A DNA stretch of 64,000 bases from Paenibacillus xylanexedens. GTDB lineage: Bacteria; Bacillota; Bacilli; Paenibacillales; Paenibacillaceae. Shown here one piece after another: positions 49,757-57,770 of this stretch. Position numbers and translations under genes: made by a program. Below the pieces are notes generated by a model. That model worked only from the letters and a program-made list of their open reading frames with translations, was not told the origin of the DNA and did not search any database. Numbering within the stretch: the stretch's first letter is position 1; the number at the start of each line of letters is the position of its first letter. The stretch is taken from positions 167,790 to 231,789 of the forward strand of contig NZ_VEIO01000006.1 in assembly GCF_007680605.1 (NCBI RefSeq), in the 5' to 3' direction.

Positions 49757-52273
49757 GTGAAGAACAGAGAGCTACATCCAGATCAGGGTGCATGGGAGGC
49801 AAATCAGAATGGACAAGTAGGAAATGTAGATCAACATCAGAGCTTTCTGAATGAAAGGAAAGAGATTAGAGAAGGAGCCTCTAACCGGTCAGAACTCATA
49901 GGGGTGAGTATGAATGTGGGTACAAGTCATCCTCTGAAAAAGGGGTGCTATTTCAGAGTTGATCACAATACATATAACGGTATAGCCAGTCCGCGCCGTT
50001 TCTTGACCTCTGGGCATGGGGCATTCGCGTCCAGTTGTGAGATTGAAATGGGCAATAAGGGTAGTGAGAATCGTAATAGAGAATCCAGATGGTGGATTGT
50101 AGTCTTAGGTGTAAGCATGGCAGCTATATTGCTGGCAGGATGTTTGGGAAGAGGATTGTTCCATTCGGCCGACTTGTACCCCGTTATTCTGATGACGGGT
50201 GTTGTCATGCTGTTCTCTCTCGTGGTGTATAAACGAGGCGTACTGATAAGGGGAATTGATGGCATGGCCTCCGTTCGGTCGGAATCCACTCGGCTGGAAG
50301 TCGTAGATTTAGTGCATGTAGGGATTCCTCTGGCAATCATGGCGTGTTATGCCCTGCATGCTTGGGCAGGCTCGGTAAGTACGCAGGGAAGTATCCATGA
50401 GATGCTGCGCTGGAGCTTGCTCGCGATGTTTGCCCTGCTCGCTGTGTTGCTGGCAGCGAGTAAGGATGGTGTGGGCTGGCTGGCCTTTGGCTGGCAGCTG
50501 GCGGGCGGCTTGCTTGTAATAAGCGGCATTTTAGCCGTGTGCGGTGTGCTGCCGCTGCCCTACGGGGTCATGCGGACAGCTGACCCCGAGATCAGCTCCG
50601 CCGGTGCCCGGCTCGGCGGATTGCTGCAGTACCCCAATGCGTACGGTGCCGTTGTCGGCATGTACGCATTGGAGCGGCTGACGGCCGCCGCGGGGGTGCT
50701 GGCCGGGCGAGCCGTCCCGGCACGCCGGCTCTTCGCGGCGGTGCTGCCGCTTATGCCCGCGCAAGCCGTGCTCCTGCTGAGCGAGTCGCGCGGCGCCTGG
50801 CTAGCGGCCGGCTGTGCCGCGGCCGCCGCCTTCTTGCAGCGGCGCGGTGCCCGCCTGCCGCTGCTGCTGGCCTTGGCCGCGCCCCTGGCGTGCGCGGCCT
50901 GGCTGTACCGCCAGCTGGCTGCTGCCCAGCTGGCGCCTGCACCCGTGCCCGGCCTGCTGGCACTGGCCGGGGCATGGGCAGCTGCGCTGCTCGGCACGCT
51001 GCTGCTGTGCCGTCTCTGGCACAGCGGCGGCCCCGCCGGGCGCGCCACTGCTCTCGCGGCCACCGTGCTGGCGTGCATCGCCGCCGCACTGATGGCCGCA
51101 GCCTCCACCGCCGAACGCTTCGCGGCAGGTGTCGGCACAGGGGCATCCCGCCTGCAGCTGTGGCGGGATGCCCTGCGGTTATGGACCGAGGCCGCATGGC
51201 TCGGCCACGGAGGGAATACATGGCGCAGCATGTTCCGCGCCATCCAGTCCTCGCCGTATGTCGGCGGCGAGGTACACAGCGGGCTGCTCGACCTGGCCCT
51301 GGATACGGGCCTGCTCGGCGTCGCGCTGATTGCAGGGTGGATGCTCTTCACCCTGCGCAACATCCGCCGCTTCGCGCCGCGGCTACTGCCGCCTGTGCTT
51401 GTCTTCGTCCTGCATGGAATCGTGGACTTCGACTGGAGTTATGCGCTCAGCTGGATGCTCTTCATCTGGCTCACGGCATGGGCGGTTGCGCTGAGAATAG
51501 AAGCGGAACCAGCCTCATCGCCTCAACACTGTCTTACAAATCACAGTGCTCAGACCCACATCTATGATAACGTTTGTAGTTACATCCGTACCTGCACCCC
51601 TACGTCGTTTTCATATGTCATATCAGGCCACATCAAACGATATGCAGTCTTACTTCTGCTTACATGCTGGCTTGGGAGTACTGTCTGGATTACAGCACGT
51701 TGCGCATGGGCGGATGTGCAGTATCGCCATGCACTGACTGAGCCAATGGGGACAACAGCGAGTGTCCGGTATCTTCGATCAGCATATCGTTTGAATCCAG
51801 AACGGCCTGATTTAGCGATTTCTCTTGCGCGTATGTTGCCTCAAGCGGAAGCCAGACCCGTCTTATTGAACAGCTTGTCCCATTCACCTAGTAATCCGGA
51901 CCTTTATGTGGAGCTTGGTCGATGGGAAGCCAAATCTGGAGAAGGGAAGCAAGCGGGTGCATATTTCATTTCAGCCAATGCCATGAATCGTTATGACGTT
52001 ATAACCCAGAGGACGGCGCTCTACTGGATGGAACAGGCGACGATGCGTGAGATTTCAGAAGGAAAAGTCCGACAAGCCCAAAAGACTGCGGCGATCGGGA
52101 TAGAAATATATGAACATTACAGAGAACTAGCATCTCAGGTAAATACAGAACGGATGCGTAACGATCGTCGTTTTCATATGCATCCTTCATCTTCGTTGAC
52201 TGCAGAGAATTTGCACAGAATTGTTGCGGGTTCCTTTGGTCATGAAGTGACTACGCAAAAAAAATTAAAGTAG
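49757..52273 (+). CDS. O-antigen ligase/polymerase-like membrane protein with TPR-like tail
   Basis: An 838-residue protein. Residues 1 to about 110 are polar. About 10-12 hydrophobic segments follow (first WWIVVLGVSMAAILLAGCL, about 112). Hallmarks of the Wzy/WaaL family are LLQYPNAYGAVVGMYALERL, LLLSESRGAWLAAG and the long extracytoplasmic loop with LGHGGNTWRSMFRAI and EVHSGLLDLALDTGLLG. After about 640 a polar stretch and a last helix lead to a helical TPR-like tail (RYLRSAYRLNPERPD). Such proteins join or polymerise surface glycans. GTG 49757 follows GGAGGAGG. Bases from about 50500 to 51480 are very GC-rich (46 of 60 in 50941-51000), unlike the ends (24 of 60 in 51601-51660). Confidence 0.82.
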   Translation: MKNRELHPDQGAWEANQNGQVGNVDQHQSFLNERKEIREGASNRSELIGVSMNVGTSHPLKKGCYFRVDHNTYNGIASPRRFLTSGHGAFASSCEIEMGNKGSENRNRESRWWIVVLGVSMAAILLAGCLGRGLFHSADLYPVILMTGVVMLFSLVVYKRGVLIRGIDGMASVRSESTRLEVVDLVHVGIPLAIMACYALHAWAGSVSTQGSIHEMLRWSLLAMFALLAVLLAASKDGVGWLAFGWQLAGGLLVISGILAVCGVLPLPYGVMRTADPEISSAGARLGGLLQYPNAYGAVVGMYALERLTAAAGVLAGRAVPARRLFAAVLPLMPAQAVLLLSESRGAWLAAGCAAAAAFLQRRGARLPLLLALAAPLACAAWLYRQLAAAQLAPAPVPGLLALAGAWAAALLGTLLLCRLWHSGGPAGRATALAATVLACIAAALMAAASTAERFAAGVGTGASRLQLWRDALRLWTEAAWLGHGGNTWRSMFRAIQSSPYVGGEVHSGLLDLALDTGLLGVALIAGWMLFTLRNIRRFAPRLLPPVLVFVLHGIVDFDWSYALSWMLFIWLTAWAVALRIEAEPASSPQHCLTNHSAQTHIYDNVCSYIRTCTPTSFSYVISGHIKRYAVLLLLTCWLGSTVWITARCAWADVQYRHALTEPMGTTASVRYLRSAYRLNPERPDLAISLARMLPQAEARPVLLNSLSHSPSNPDLYVELGRWEAKSGEGKQAGAYFISANAMNRYDVITQRTALYWMEQATMREISEGKVRQAQKTAAIGIEIYEHYRELASQVNTERMRNDRRFHMHPSSSLTAENLHRIVAGSFGHEVTTQKKLK

Positions 52274-52554
52274 CATCCATTATATATGGCTGTGGCACTG
52301 AAGCAGATCAGAGAAGTGCAGATCAAGGGGAACCAAGATACTGTTTGGATAGCTCACTCGTTTCTGCTAATTCAACAACGTTGCAATGGTTAATTCAGTT
52401 GACGAACGAACCTTTTATTTGGCATCCTACGCTTGCTCTTGTTCCTTGAAAGCCTTGCAGTTTCATTGTAAAAAGAAAGCTTGGACATGTTGCTGTTTCT
52501 CGGCAGGTCTTGAACAGGCGGACGAGAATGCTTTCGCCTGCCTGTTCTAACTTT
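52274..52554. other. Gap with a GC-rich hairpin near its end
   Basis: Non-coding. A hairpin GAACAGGCGGACGAG / CTTTCGCCTGCCTGTTC at about 52510-52548 lies just past the stop of the converging minus-strand gene. It has no proper T-run on either strand, so a terminator role is doubtful. Confidence 0.4.
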
Positions 52555-52902
52555 CTAGAGACGGTAACCACCAAAGGCGTGTTTGAATGCTTCTTTCAGC
52601 GGTTCAACCTCAACCTCCCAGAGCGTAGCAATATCTGCGCTGACTTCGGTATTCCACCATTCGCACAATTTTTTGCGGTCATTGCGATTTTCTCCAATCC
52701 AGAGCAGATTCGCAATAACTTTGGCGTAGTACTTTTCCTCGGCCTGCTTCATACGTTCTGGGGAGATATACAATTTCAATCTCTTGGCTGTCCGGTATAG
52801 CTCCTTGCTACAGGCGCGGCGAATGCCTCGGGCAGAGGGCAGTTGTTGTCCGGATTGCTTATGCTTGACCGGGGGGGACCCGGGCGTGGATTTAAATGTC
52901 AC
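52555..52902 (-). CDS. Conserved-looking small protein of unknown function
   Basis: A 115-residue basic protein. After a polar start (TFKSTPGSPPVKHKQSG) it is helical: RRACSKELYRTAKRLKLYIS, PERMKQAEEKYYAKVIANLLW, NRNDRKKLCEWWNTEVSADI and VEPLKEAFKHAFGGYRL. The dense charged helices and Trp residues suggest a folded, soluble protein, and GGAGAGGAG precedes GTG 52902 on the minus strand. I do not recognise the family. The frame extends to ATG 52929, but that start would fall before the ribosome site. Confidence 0.65.
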   Translation of the reverse strand: MTFKSTPGSPPVKHKQSGQQLPSARGIRRACSKELYRTAKRLKLYISPERMKQAEEKYYAKVIANLLWIGENRNDRKKLCEWWNTEVSADIATLWEVEVEPLKEAFKHAFGGYRL

Positions 52903-53060
52903 GTTCCCACACTCCTCTCCCCATACCATATGCGGAGCAGGGCCCTCAGGACACTGTCCGGTTCTCTTAAGTAGCCACGTTCAGGGGGCTGTGATAAAAT
53001 AAGGACGAACATCCATGGTGCGACAGGCACCGCCATTCAGGAAAAAGAAAGAGGGTTGAG

Positions 53061-53678
53061 ATGGACGTTATTCATAACATTGTCAGCCAATTATTCGACT
53101 GGATTCAAAGTCTCGGATACTTTGGCATCATGCTCGGGTTAATGCTGGAGGTTATCCCAAGTGAAATTGTGCTGGCATATGGCGGTTTTCTCGTTTCTCA
53201 GCATAACATTAACTTCTTCGGTGCGATGATTTTCGGTACAGTGGGCGGAGTGCTGGCCCAGCTGTTTATTTACTGGATCGGTCGTTATGGCGGCAGACCT
53301 GTACTTGAACGTTACGGCAAATACATATTGATCCAGAAAAAACACATCGATCATTCCGAAGAGTGGTTCCGCAAATATGGCACAGGTGTTATTTTCACAG
53401 CACGATTTGTTCCAGTCGTAAGACATGCGATTTCGATTCCGGCTGGCATCACGAAAATGCACACAGGCAAATTCATTCTGCTGACAACACTCGCTGTTAT
53501 ACCTTGGACTGCATTGTTTATATATTTAGGAATGATTCTTGGAGATCAGTGGAAGCATGTAGACGAGAAAGCGGCTCCCTTTATTACGCCGATTTTGCTT
53601 GTCGCGCTTGCTCTTATGATTATTTATGTTGTTATCAAATGGATGAATGTACGTAAAAAGAGAGGAAGTGCGAAGTAA
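53061..53678 (+). CDS. DedA-family membrane protein
   Basis: A 205-residue protein with four to five hydrophobic segments and the DedA/VTT hallmarks: GLMLEVIPSEIVLAYGGFLV (about 29), GTVGGVLAQLFIYWIGRYGG (about 59), and FTARFVPVVRHAISIPAGI (about 113), with the conserved Arg and Pro residues. DedA proteins are linked to proton gradient maintenance and undecaprenyl phosphate or phospholipid translocation; the substrate here is not known. The stop overlaps the start of the next gene (TAATG), pointing to one operon of three genes to 54885. Confidence 0.87.
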   Translation: MDVIHNIVSQLFDWIQSLGYFGIMLGLMLEVIPSEIVLAYGGFLVSQHNINFFGAMIFGTVGGVLAQLFIYWIGRYGGRPVLERYGKYILIQKKHIDHSEEWFRKYGTGVIFTARFVPVVRHAISIPAGITKMHTGKFILLTTLAVIPWTALFIYLGMILGDQWKHVDEKAAPFITPILLVALALMIIYVVIKWMNVRKKRGSAK

Positions 53679-54247
53679 TGTCCAAACCTAACTTGTCCCA
53701 CAAATTCGGTAAAGGCTTGCCACCGAAGGAATTTATCGCGAGTATGACCAAAAATCAAAGTGAATTTCAGGCGAACTATGACAGCTTTGTCTGGGCAAGC
53801 GAAGAGGATCGTGAGTTCTTTGAAAGTCTGAACTATCGTGACGACCTTCGTGTGCTGATTCTGGCCGCAGATTGGTGTGGTGACGTTGTGCGTAATATTC
53901 CGGTTGTGTTTCAAGCGCTGGAGATTTCAGGCATCCCGACTGAAGTTCTGATTATGGAAAATCATCCGGATGTGATGGATGAATTCCTGACGATGGGTGG
54001 CCGTTCTGTGCCGATTGTGATCGTAGCAGATACAGGCGGACATGTTCTGGGTCAATGGGGGCCGCGCCCGCAGCACGTACAAGAGGTTATGGTCGAGTTC
54101 AAACGACTGAATCCTGACCGTGAAGCTGCAGACTATCAGGACAATATGGCCGAAGCGCGCAAAGAGATTTTGAAACGTTACGGGGAAGGAACGGAGTCCC
54201 ATGCAGTGATCATTCGTGAGCTGCGTGAACTGATTTCGGGTTTTTAA
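53678..54247 (+). CDS. Thioredoxin-fold protein with single active-site Cys (WCGD)
   Basis: A 189-residue cytosolic protein. The core from about residue 58 reads VLILAADWCGDVVRNIPVVF, EVLIMENHPDVMDEFL and GGRSVPIVIVAD (cis-Pro), the beta-alpha order of thioredoxins. The usual WCGPC is WCGD, so only one Cys is left and classical disulfide exchange is unlikely; other thioredoxin-like families of Bacillota share this form. It may act on thiols by a monothiol route or be a binding protein. It is translationally linked to the DedA gene before it and lies five bases from the MBL gene after it. Confidence 0.82.
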   Translation: MSKPNLSHKFGKGLPPKEFIASMTKNQSEFQANYDSFVWASEEDREFFESLNYRDDLRVLILAADWCGDVVRNIPVVFQALEISGIPTEVLIMENHPDVMDEFLTMGGRSVPIVIVADTGGHVLGQWGPRPQHVQEVMVEFKRLNPDREAADYQDNMAEARKEILKRYGEGTESHAVIIRELRELISGF

Positions 54248-54252
54248 TTCAT

Positions 54253-54885
54253 ATGCTTAACATTCGTACATTTACGCTCGGGCCGTTGCAAACCAATGCC
54301 TACCTGTTACAGGGCGAGGACCCGGGTAAAGCTGTTATTGTTGACCCAGGCATGAATCCCGGCCCGCTACTCAAGGCTATTCAGGATCTGGAGATTGAAG
54401 CGATTCTTCTGACCCATGCTCATTTCGATCATATCGGCGGGGTGGAGGAGATTCGTAAGCTGAAGGGTTGTCCCGTCTACTTGCATGATCTGGAAAGTGA
54501 TTGGCTGACTACGGCCAAGCTGAACGGGTCGCTGAACTGGCCGCAAGTCACACCACCGATCACAGCGAATCCGGCAGAGTTTGCCTTGGATGAAGGTCAG
54601 AAGTTGCAACTGATAGGCCATACGTTTCAGGTATATCATACGCCAGGACATTCTCCGGGGAGTGTCAGTCTCCTTTGCGAAAATGATCTGTTTGCCGGGG
54701 ATGTGTTGTTCCGGATGGGCGTAGGCAGAACGGATCTCACAGGTGGACGTGAACGCGATCTGGTGGACTCCATTCAGAATAAGTTGTATCGTTTCCCCGA
54801 TGAGGTTAAGGTATATCCGGGACACGGCCCCAAAACAACGATAGGTTATGAAAAACAGAATAATCCTTACGTTCCTGCCAGATAA
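54253..54885 (+). CDS. MBL-fold hydrolase, glyoxalase II-like (YqgX type)
   Basis: A 210-residue metallo-beta-lactamase-fold enzyme. The metal motif ILLTHAHFDHIGGVEEI (HxHxDH, about residues 54-59), the later VYHTPGHSPGSVSLL (His), FAGDVLFRMGVGRTDL (Asp) and VYPGHGPKTT (His) complete the two-metal site. Size and sequence order match hydroxyacylglutathione hydrolase-like proteins such as YqgX; bacteria of this type may use bacillithiol conjugates. Last gene of the likely DedA-thioredoxin-MBL operon. Confidence 0.87.
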   Translation: MLNIRTFTLGPLQTNAYLLQGEDPGKAVIVDPGMNPGPLLKAIQDLEIEAILLTHAHFDHIGGVEEIRKLKGCPVYLHDLESDWLTTAKLNGSLNWPQVTPPITANPAEFALDEGQKLQLIGHTFQVYHTPGHSPGSVSLLCENDLFAGDVLFRMGVGRTDLTGGRERDLVDSIQNKLYRFPDEVKVYPGHGPKTTIGYEKQNNPYVPAR

Positions 54886-55012
54886 TTCGACAGAATCTAT
54901 GAATTAAGTCTGGACAAGTGTCAGCTTTTTCATTAGAATAGCAATTAGTTGTTACAAGCGTTAAGGCATCACTTAACTAAAGCGTTGAATAGAAATACCC
55001 TAACTTGCGAAG

Positions 55013-55052
55013 CACGCAGACTGTGGTCTATACCCGGTTTGCGTTCTTTTTT
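55013..55052 (+). terminator. Possible terminator after the MBL gene
   Basis: GCACGCAGAC faces GGTTTGCGTTC imperfectly and is followed by TTTTTTTG. The stem has mismatches. Confidence 0.5.
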
Positions 55053-55143
55053 TGTTTTCAGCCCTCTTTAGCTGGATTAGAACAATATAAGGAGTACGTA
55101 TTCATAAGCGAGAGTGAGGGAGAACGATGTGGAGAAAATAAAC

Positions 55144-55509
55144 ATGTTTCAGCCGAAGCAATCAGAATACACATGTCTTGATGATCGACGACGTGAGTTG
55201 CATTCCGTCATGAATTCGGTTATTAAGGAAGCGGTTCATCAGAAAGCATACATACCTAATAGCAGTGTGAATCCAATTTATAGAAATAAACATCCTCATT
55301 GGAGTGTAGGTCAAGCTAGTACTGATACAGATCATTCCATTTATAAAAAAACAAAGCAATCCCGCTCTGATCAGGGGCATTCTAAATTAAATCGTACTAA
55401 ACCAGACCTTATGTTTCAGCAAAATACATGGACTAGTCGTGTGTTGCAAAACGGAGCCCGTAATCAGCGGTGGTTCGACAAACTGCAAGATTACCGAAAT
55501 GGAGTCTGA
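55144..55509 (+). CDS. Unknown polar protein upstream of the SigY-like gene
   Basis: A 121-residue hydrophilic protein with many Asn, Gln, Ser, Lys and Arg and no membrane segment. It contains RRRELHSVMNSVIKEAVHQK, a short helical part (about residues 15-34), then a largely unstructured middle (KKTKQSRSDQGHSKLN). GGAGAA precedes ATG 55144; GTG 55129 is another possible start. It ends about 80 bases before the candidate SigY promoter. I recognise no family, and its codon pattern is less typical than its neighbours, so expression is plausible but not certain. Confidence 0.5.
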   Translation: MFQPKQSEYTCLDDRRRELHSVMNSVIKEAVHQKAYIPNSSVNPIYRNKHPHWSVGQASTDTDHSIYKKTKQSRSDQGHSKLNRTKPDLMFQQNTWTSRVLQNGARNQRWFDKLQDYRNGV

Positions 55510-55587
55510 TTGCCCGGGAAATTGTCGTATACATATTACTCAAGAATTGAAAACAATAAGGCCCTTTCAAAAAAATTCATTTAGCGT

Positions 55588-55615
55588 TGAACGTTTGAGC
55601 AGTATCTTTCGTATT
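55588..55615 (+). promoter_or_regulatory. Candidate ECF (SigY-type) promoter
   Basis: TGAACG (55588-55593), 16 bases, CGTATT (55610-55615), followed 37 bases later by the sigma factor start. TGAAC with CGT-type -10 is the pattern of Bacillus ECF promoters; SigY is known to transcribe its own operon. Confidence 0.55.
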
Positions 55616-55651
55616 ACCTTTAGATTGAACAGGAAGCGGGTGATCATCATA

Positions 55652-56179
55652 ATGAGAACAGCTGAATTGGAGGAAGTGCGCAGAGCGGCAGAGGGCGATG
55701 ACAGTGCACTTGCAACACTACTACAGCGACATTACTCATTTGTTTATAAATATCTTGTGAAAGTTACGATGGACCCTAATCTGGCTGAAGAGATTGTGCA
55801 GGACACCATGATTCGCTGTATGGAAAATATTCGGCGTTATGATGGCACATCAGCATTTTCATCATGGATGATCACTATCGGAACTCGTATCTACATAGAC
55901 AGAATCAGGCGAAAGAAGAGGGAGAAGAGCTGGCTTGACTTGATTCGCCATCAGGCAATCCGACGTTTTCGCTGGCAACTCGAAAGTCGAAACGAGGAAT
56001 GGACAGATGTGATGGACGCGATGACGAGGCTAACCCCCGAGCATCGCATTACTGTGCTGCTGAAACATTATTATGGTTATAGTTACGATGAGATCGGGGA
56101 GATGTTAGGCGTACCTGCCGGAACAGCAAAGTCCCGGACAGCTTATGGTCTCCGTCAATTAAGAAAGGAGCTGGAATAA
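55652..56179 (+). CDS. sigY: ECF sigma factor, SigY type
   Basis: A 175-residue extracytoplasmic-function sigma factor. Region 2 runs over about 25-95: LLQRHYSFVYKYLVKVTMDP, LAEEIVQDTMIRCMENIRRY and FSSWMITIGTRIYIDRIRRK. Region 4 is at about 115-170: LTPEHRITVLLKHYYGYSYD, EIGEMLGVPAGTAKSRTAYG. The HYSFVYKYLVK segment and the two small membrane genes behind it match the sigY-yxlCD group of Bacillus subtilis. ATG 55652 is chosen; the frame is open upstream, but that would run through the candidate promoter. Genes outside the operon that it controls cannot be seen here. Confidence 0.82.
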   Translation: MRTAELEEVRRAAEGDDSALATLLQRHYSFVYKYLVKVTMDPNLAEEIVQDTMIRCMENIRRYDGTSAFSSWMITIGTRIYIDRIRRKKREKSWLDLIRHQAIRRFRWQLESRNEEWTDVMDAMTRLTPEHRITVLLKHYYGYSYDEIGEMLGVPAGTAKSRTAYGLRQLRKELE

Positions 56180-56180
56180 A

Positions 56181-56519
56181 ATGAGCAGATTGAACGAGTC
56201 ACAGGATAAGGAAATCGTACAGCGATTACAACAGTCTATGAAAGCGCTGGATGATGTCTGTGAACCTGCTGATATTCCATCCCTGGCAACACTCGAATCC
56301 CGTGTAAGGGAACAAAGACGTATCAAGCGCAGAGCCAATCTGGTTGAGATTATCTGCTTCTGGTTCGTCGCACTGACGATAATTACACTGGGAACGTTGT
56401 TGTTTGTTTCTTCTCCTGCCGTGTACTTGGGTATACAAGTTCTGGGTACTGTCATTGCTGTCAGTGTAGCTGTCGTATCGTTGGTCCGGCACCGGAAGGA
56501 GACGATGCATCATGAATAG
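56181..56519 (+). CDS. YxlC-like membrane protein, putative SigY regulator
   Basis: A 112-residue protein with a soluble N-terminal half (about 1-50, KEIVQRLQQSMKALDD) and two hydrophobic segments (IICFWFVALTIITLGTLLFV, then LGIQVLGTVIAVSVAVVSLV) ending in a basic tail. Size, topology and its place one base after sigY match YxlC, which in Bacillus subtilis takes part in the anti-SigY complex. AAAGGAG precedes ATG 56181. It overlaps the next gene by eight bases, so the three form one operon. Confidence 0.72.
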   Translation: MSRLNESQDKEIVQRLQQSMKALDDVCEPADIPSLATLESRVREQRRIKRRANLVEIICFWFVALTIITLGTLLFVSSPAVYLGIQVLGTVIAVSVAVVSLVRHRKETMHHE

Positions 56520-56736
56520 ATTGCATTATTCGTTAGAAGAGATTCCACCGGTTTTACTTGTATTCCTTGCGCTCCTGCTGTTGTTTCAAGGGACTTGGAT
56601 TTTTCTGGACGCACGTAAACGAGGACGTTTTCCTTGGTTATGGGGATTGTGGGGGATTACTAGTGTTCCAGGTCCATTGTTAATTTACTGGTTAGTTGTA
56701 ATTCGTACAGACATGAAACGACACAGCAAGAAGTAA
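56512..56736 (+). CDS. YxlD/YxlE-like small membrane protein
   Basis: A 74-residue protein with two hydrophobic segments: PVLLVFLALLLLFQGTWIFL and LWGITSVPGPLLIYWLVVI, joined by a basic loop DARKRGRFPWLWG. This resembles the phospholipase D-nuclease N-terminal type (PLDc_N) small proteins, including those of the sigY operon in Bacillus subtilis, which act with YxlC to hold SigY inactive. Whether it corresponds to YxlD or YxlE is not settled. Start ATG 56512 lies within the yxlC-like gene. Confidence 0.7.
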   Translation: MNRLHYSLEEIPPVLLVFLALLLLFQGTWIFLDARKRGRFPWLWGLWGITSVPGPLLIYWLVVIRTDMKRHSKK

Positions 56737-56898
56737 ACATAACAGATGATATGGGAACGATTAGGGTTGTCTTGAGAAAAACTCCAAAAAGATTTTGCAC
56801 AAATATGTTGTTTAAATCTAGTATTCCTAGACATCGTTATTCTTTTCTAGTAGACTATACAAATAAATATGAATGATAGACTACCAGGAGGTTAGACG

Positions 56899-57282
56899 AT
56901 GCTGCGATTAGGAGAGAAGGTTGTCATCGTCGCGGATGCGTTTGAGCAAAATCTTCCTGTGGGGGAATATGGATACATCATCGCTTATGACCGGAATCCG
57001 GACAATGCGTTCGATTACGTGCTTCGAGTGCCGCTGGTTAATCGGAACTTTTTTGTTCCATCCGGCGACGTCGATCTGGAAGAGGTTCTGCTGAAGCAGG
57101 AAGCTGAGCGGGTCGAGCGAGAAGCGTTGATAGATTACGCCCTTGCGACACATAATGAGAAGCTGTTTCATCATCTGATGAACGGTGAACCTCTAGTTGT
57201 GGAAGAGGAAGAAGAAACCGCGAATGATGTAATGTCCCAGGCGGATTTTATAAAGCAGGTTAATCTGCGTGCATGGATTTAA
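56899..57282 (+). CDS. IDEAL-domain-like protein
   Basis: A 127-residue soluble protein. The N-terminal half (about 1-60) has short beta strands: KVVIVADAFEQNLPVGEYGY, VLRVPLVNRNFFVPSGDV, suggestive of an SH3-like barrel. The segment EALIDYALATHNEKLFHHLM (about residues 75-94) resembles the IDEAL domain, a short helical motif of Bacillota. The final part is acidic. IDEAL proteins include some partners of larger enzymes, but function here is unknown. AGGAGG lies upstream of ATG 56899. Terminator immediately after. Confidence 0.7.
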   Translation: MLRLGEKVVIVADAFEQNLPVGEYGYIIAYDRNPDNAFDYVLRVPLVNRNFFVPSGDVDLEEVLLKQEAERVEREALIDYALATHNEKLFHHLMNGEPLVVEEEEETANDVMSQADFIKQVNLRAWI

Positions 57283-57295
57283 GGATTAGAATTTC

Positions 57296-57324
57296 AGGAG
57301 TCGGCTGATGCCGGCTCCTTTTTT
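57296..57324 (+). terminator. Terminator before gatCAB
   Basis: AGGAGTCGGC and GCCGGCTCCT pair around TGAT and are followed by TTTTT. Confidence 0.88.
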
Positions 57325-57333
57325 GCATTTGCA

Positions 57334-57362
57334 TTGAATTGTCGAACTATCTCACCTATAAT
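57334..57362 (+). promoter_or_regulatory. Probable SigA promoter of gatCAB
   Basis: TTGAAT (57334-57339), 17 bases, TATAAT (57357-57362): nearly consensus housekeeping promoter, starting ten bases after the preceding terminator and about 95 bases before gatC. Confidence 0.75.
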
Positions 57363-57455
57363 TAGAAAAGTTATCTTGGGACTTTAGCCCGTTAAACGAA
57401 CGCTTCGTTTGCAGGTTTGTCTCAGGCACAGAACGATTGAAGGAGGCATCCGGTA

Positions 57456-57743
57456 ATGAGTATTTCGAACAATGACGTTCAGCATGTAGCCAAGCTGGCT
57501 CGGCTTAATCTAACTGCTGAAGAAGAACAGACGTTGACAGGTCAGCTGAACGCGATCTTAAAATATGCAGAGAAGCTGAACGAGCTGGATACGGACAATA
57601 TTGAGCCAACAACTCACGTTTTGCATGTCAGCAACGTGATGCGTGAGGATGAAACCAAGGAAAGCCTGTCCATAGAACAGGTGATGCACAACGCACCAGA
57701 TGAAGAAGACGGGCAGTTTAAAGTGCCTGCTGTGATGGAATAA
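57456..57743 (+). CDS. gatC: Glutamyl/aspartyl-tRNA amidotransferase subunit C
   Basis: A 95-residue protein, the small subunit that wraps GatA and GatB and stabilises the amidotransferase complex. It shows DVQHVAKLARLNLTAEEE, LNAILKYAEKLNELDTD, the PTTHV turn and the C-terminal DEEDGQFKVPAVME, all typical of the family. AAGGAGG lies before ATG 57456. First gene of the gatCAB operon. Confidence 0.95.
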   Translation: MSISNNDVQHVAKLARLNLTAEEEQTLTGQLNAILKYAEKLNELDTDNIEPTTHVLHVSNVMREDETKESLSIEQVMHNAPDEEDGQFKVPAVME

Positions 57744-57770
57744 CGGATAATTGGAAGGAGGACAAGCACT

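Noticed and set aside
50560..51363. Long minus-strand open frame (267 codons), with others at 50751-51221 and plus-strand 50890-51567
   Set aside because: They lie in the GC-rich part of the O-antigen-ligase-like gene, where stop codons are rare in all frames. Their products are Ala/Arg/Pro-rich without motifs, and the plus-strand main frame has clear family blocks.
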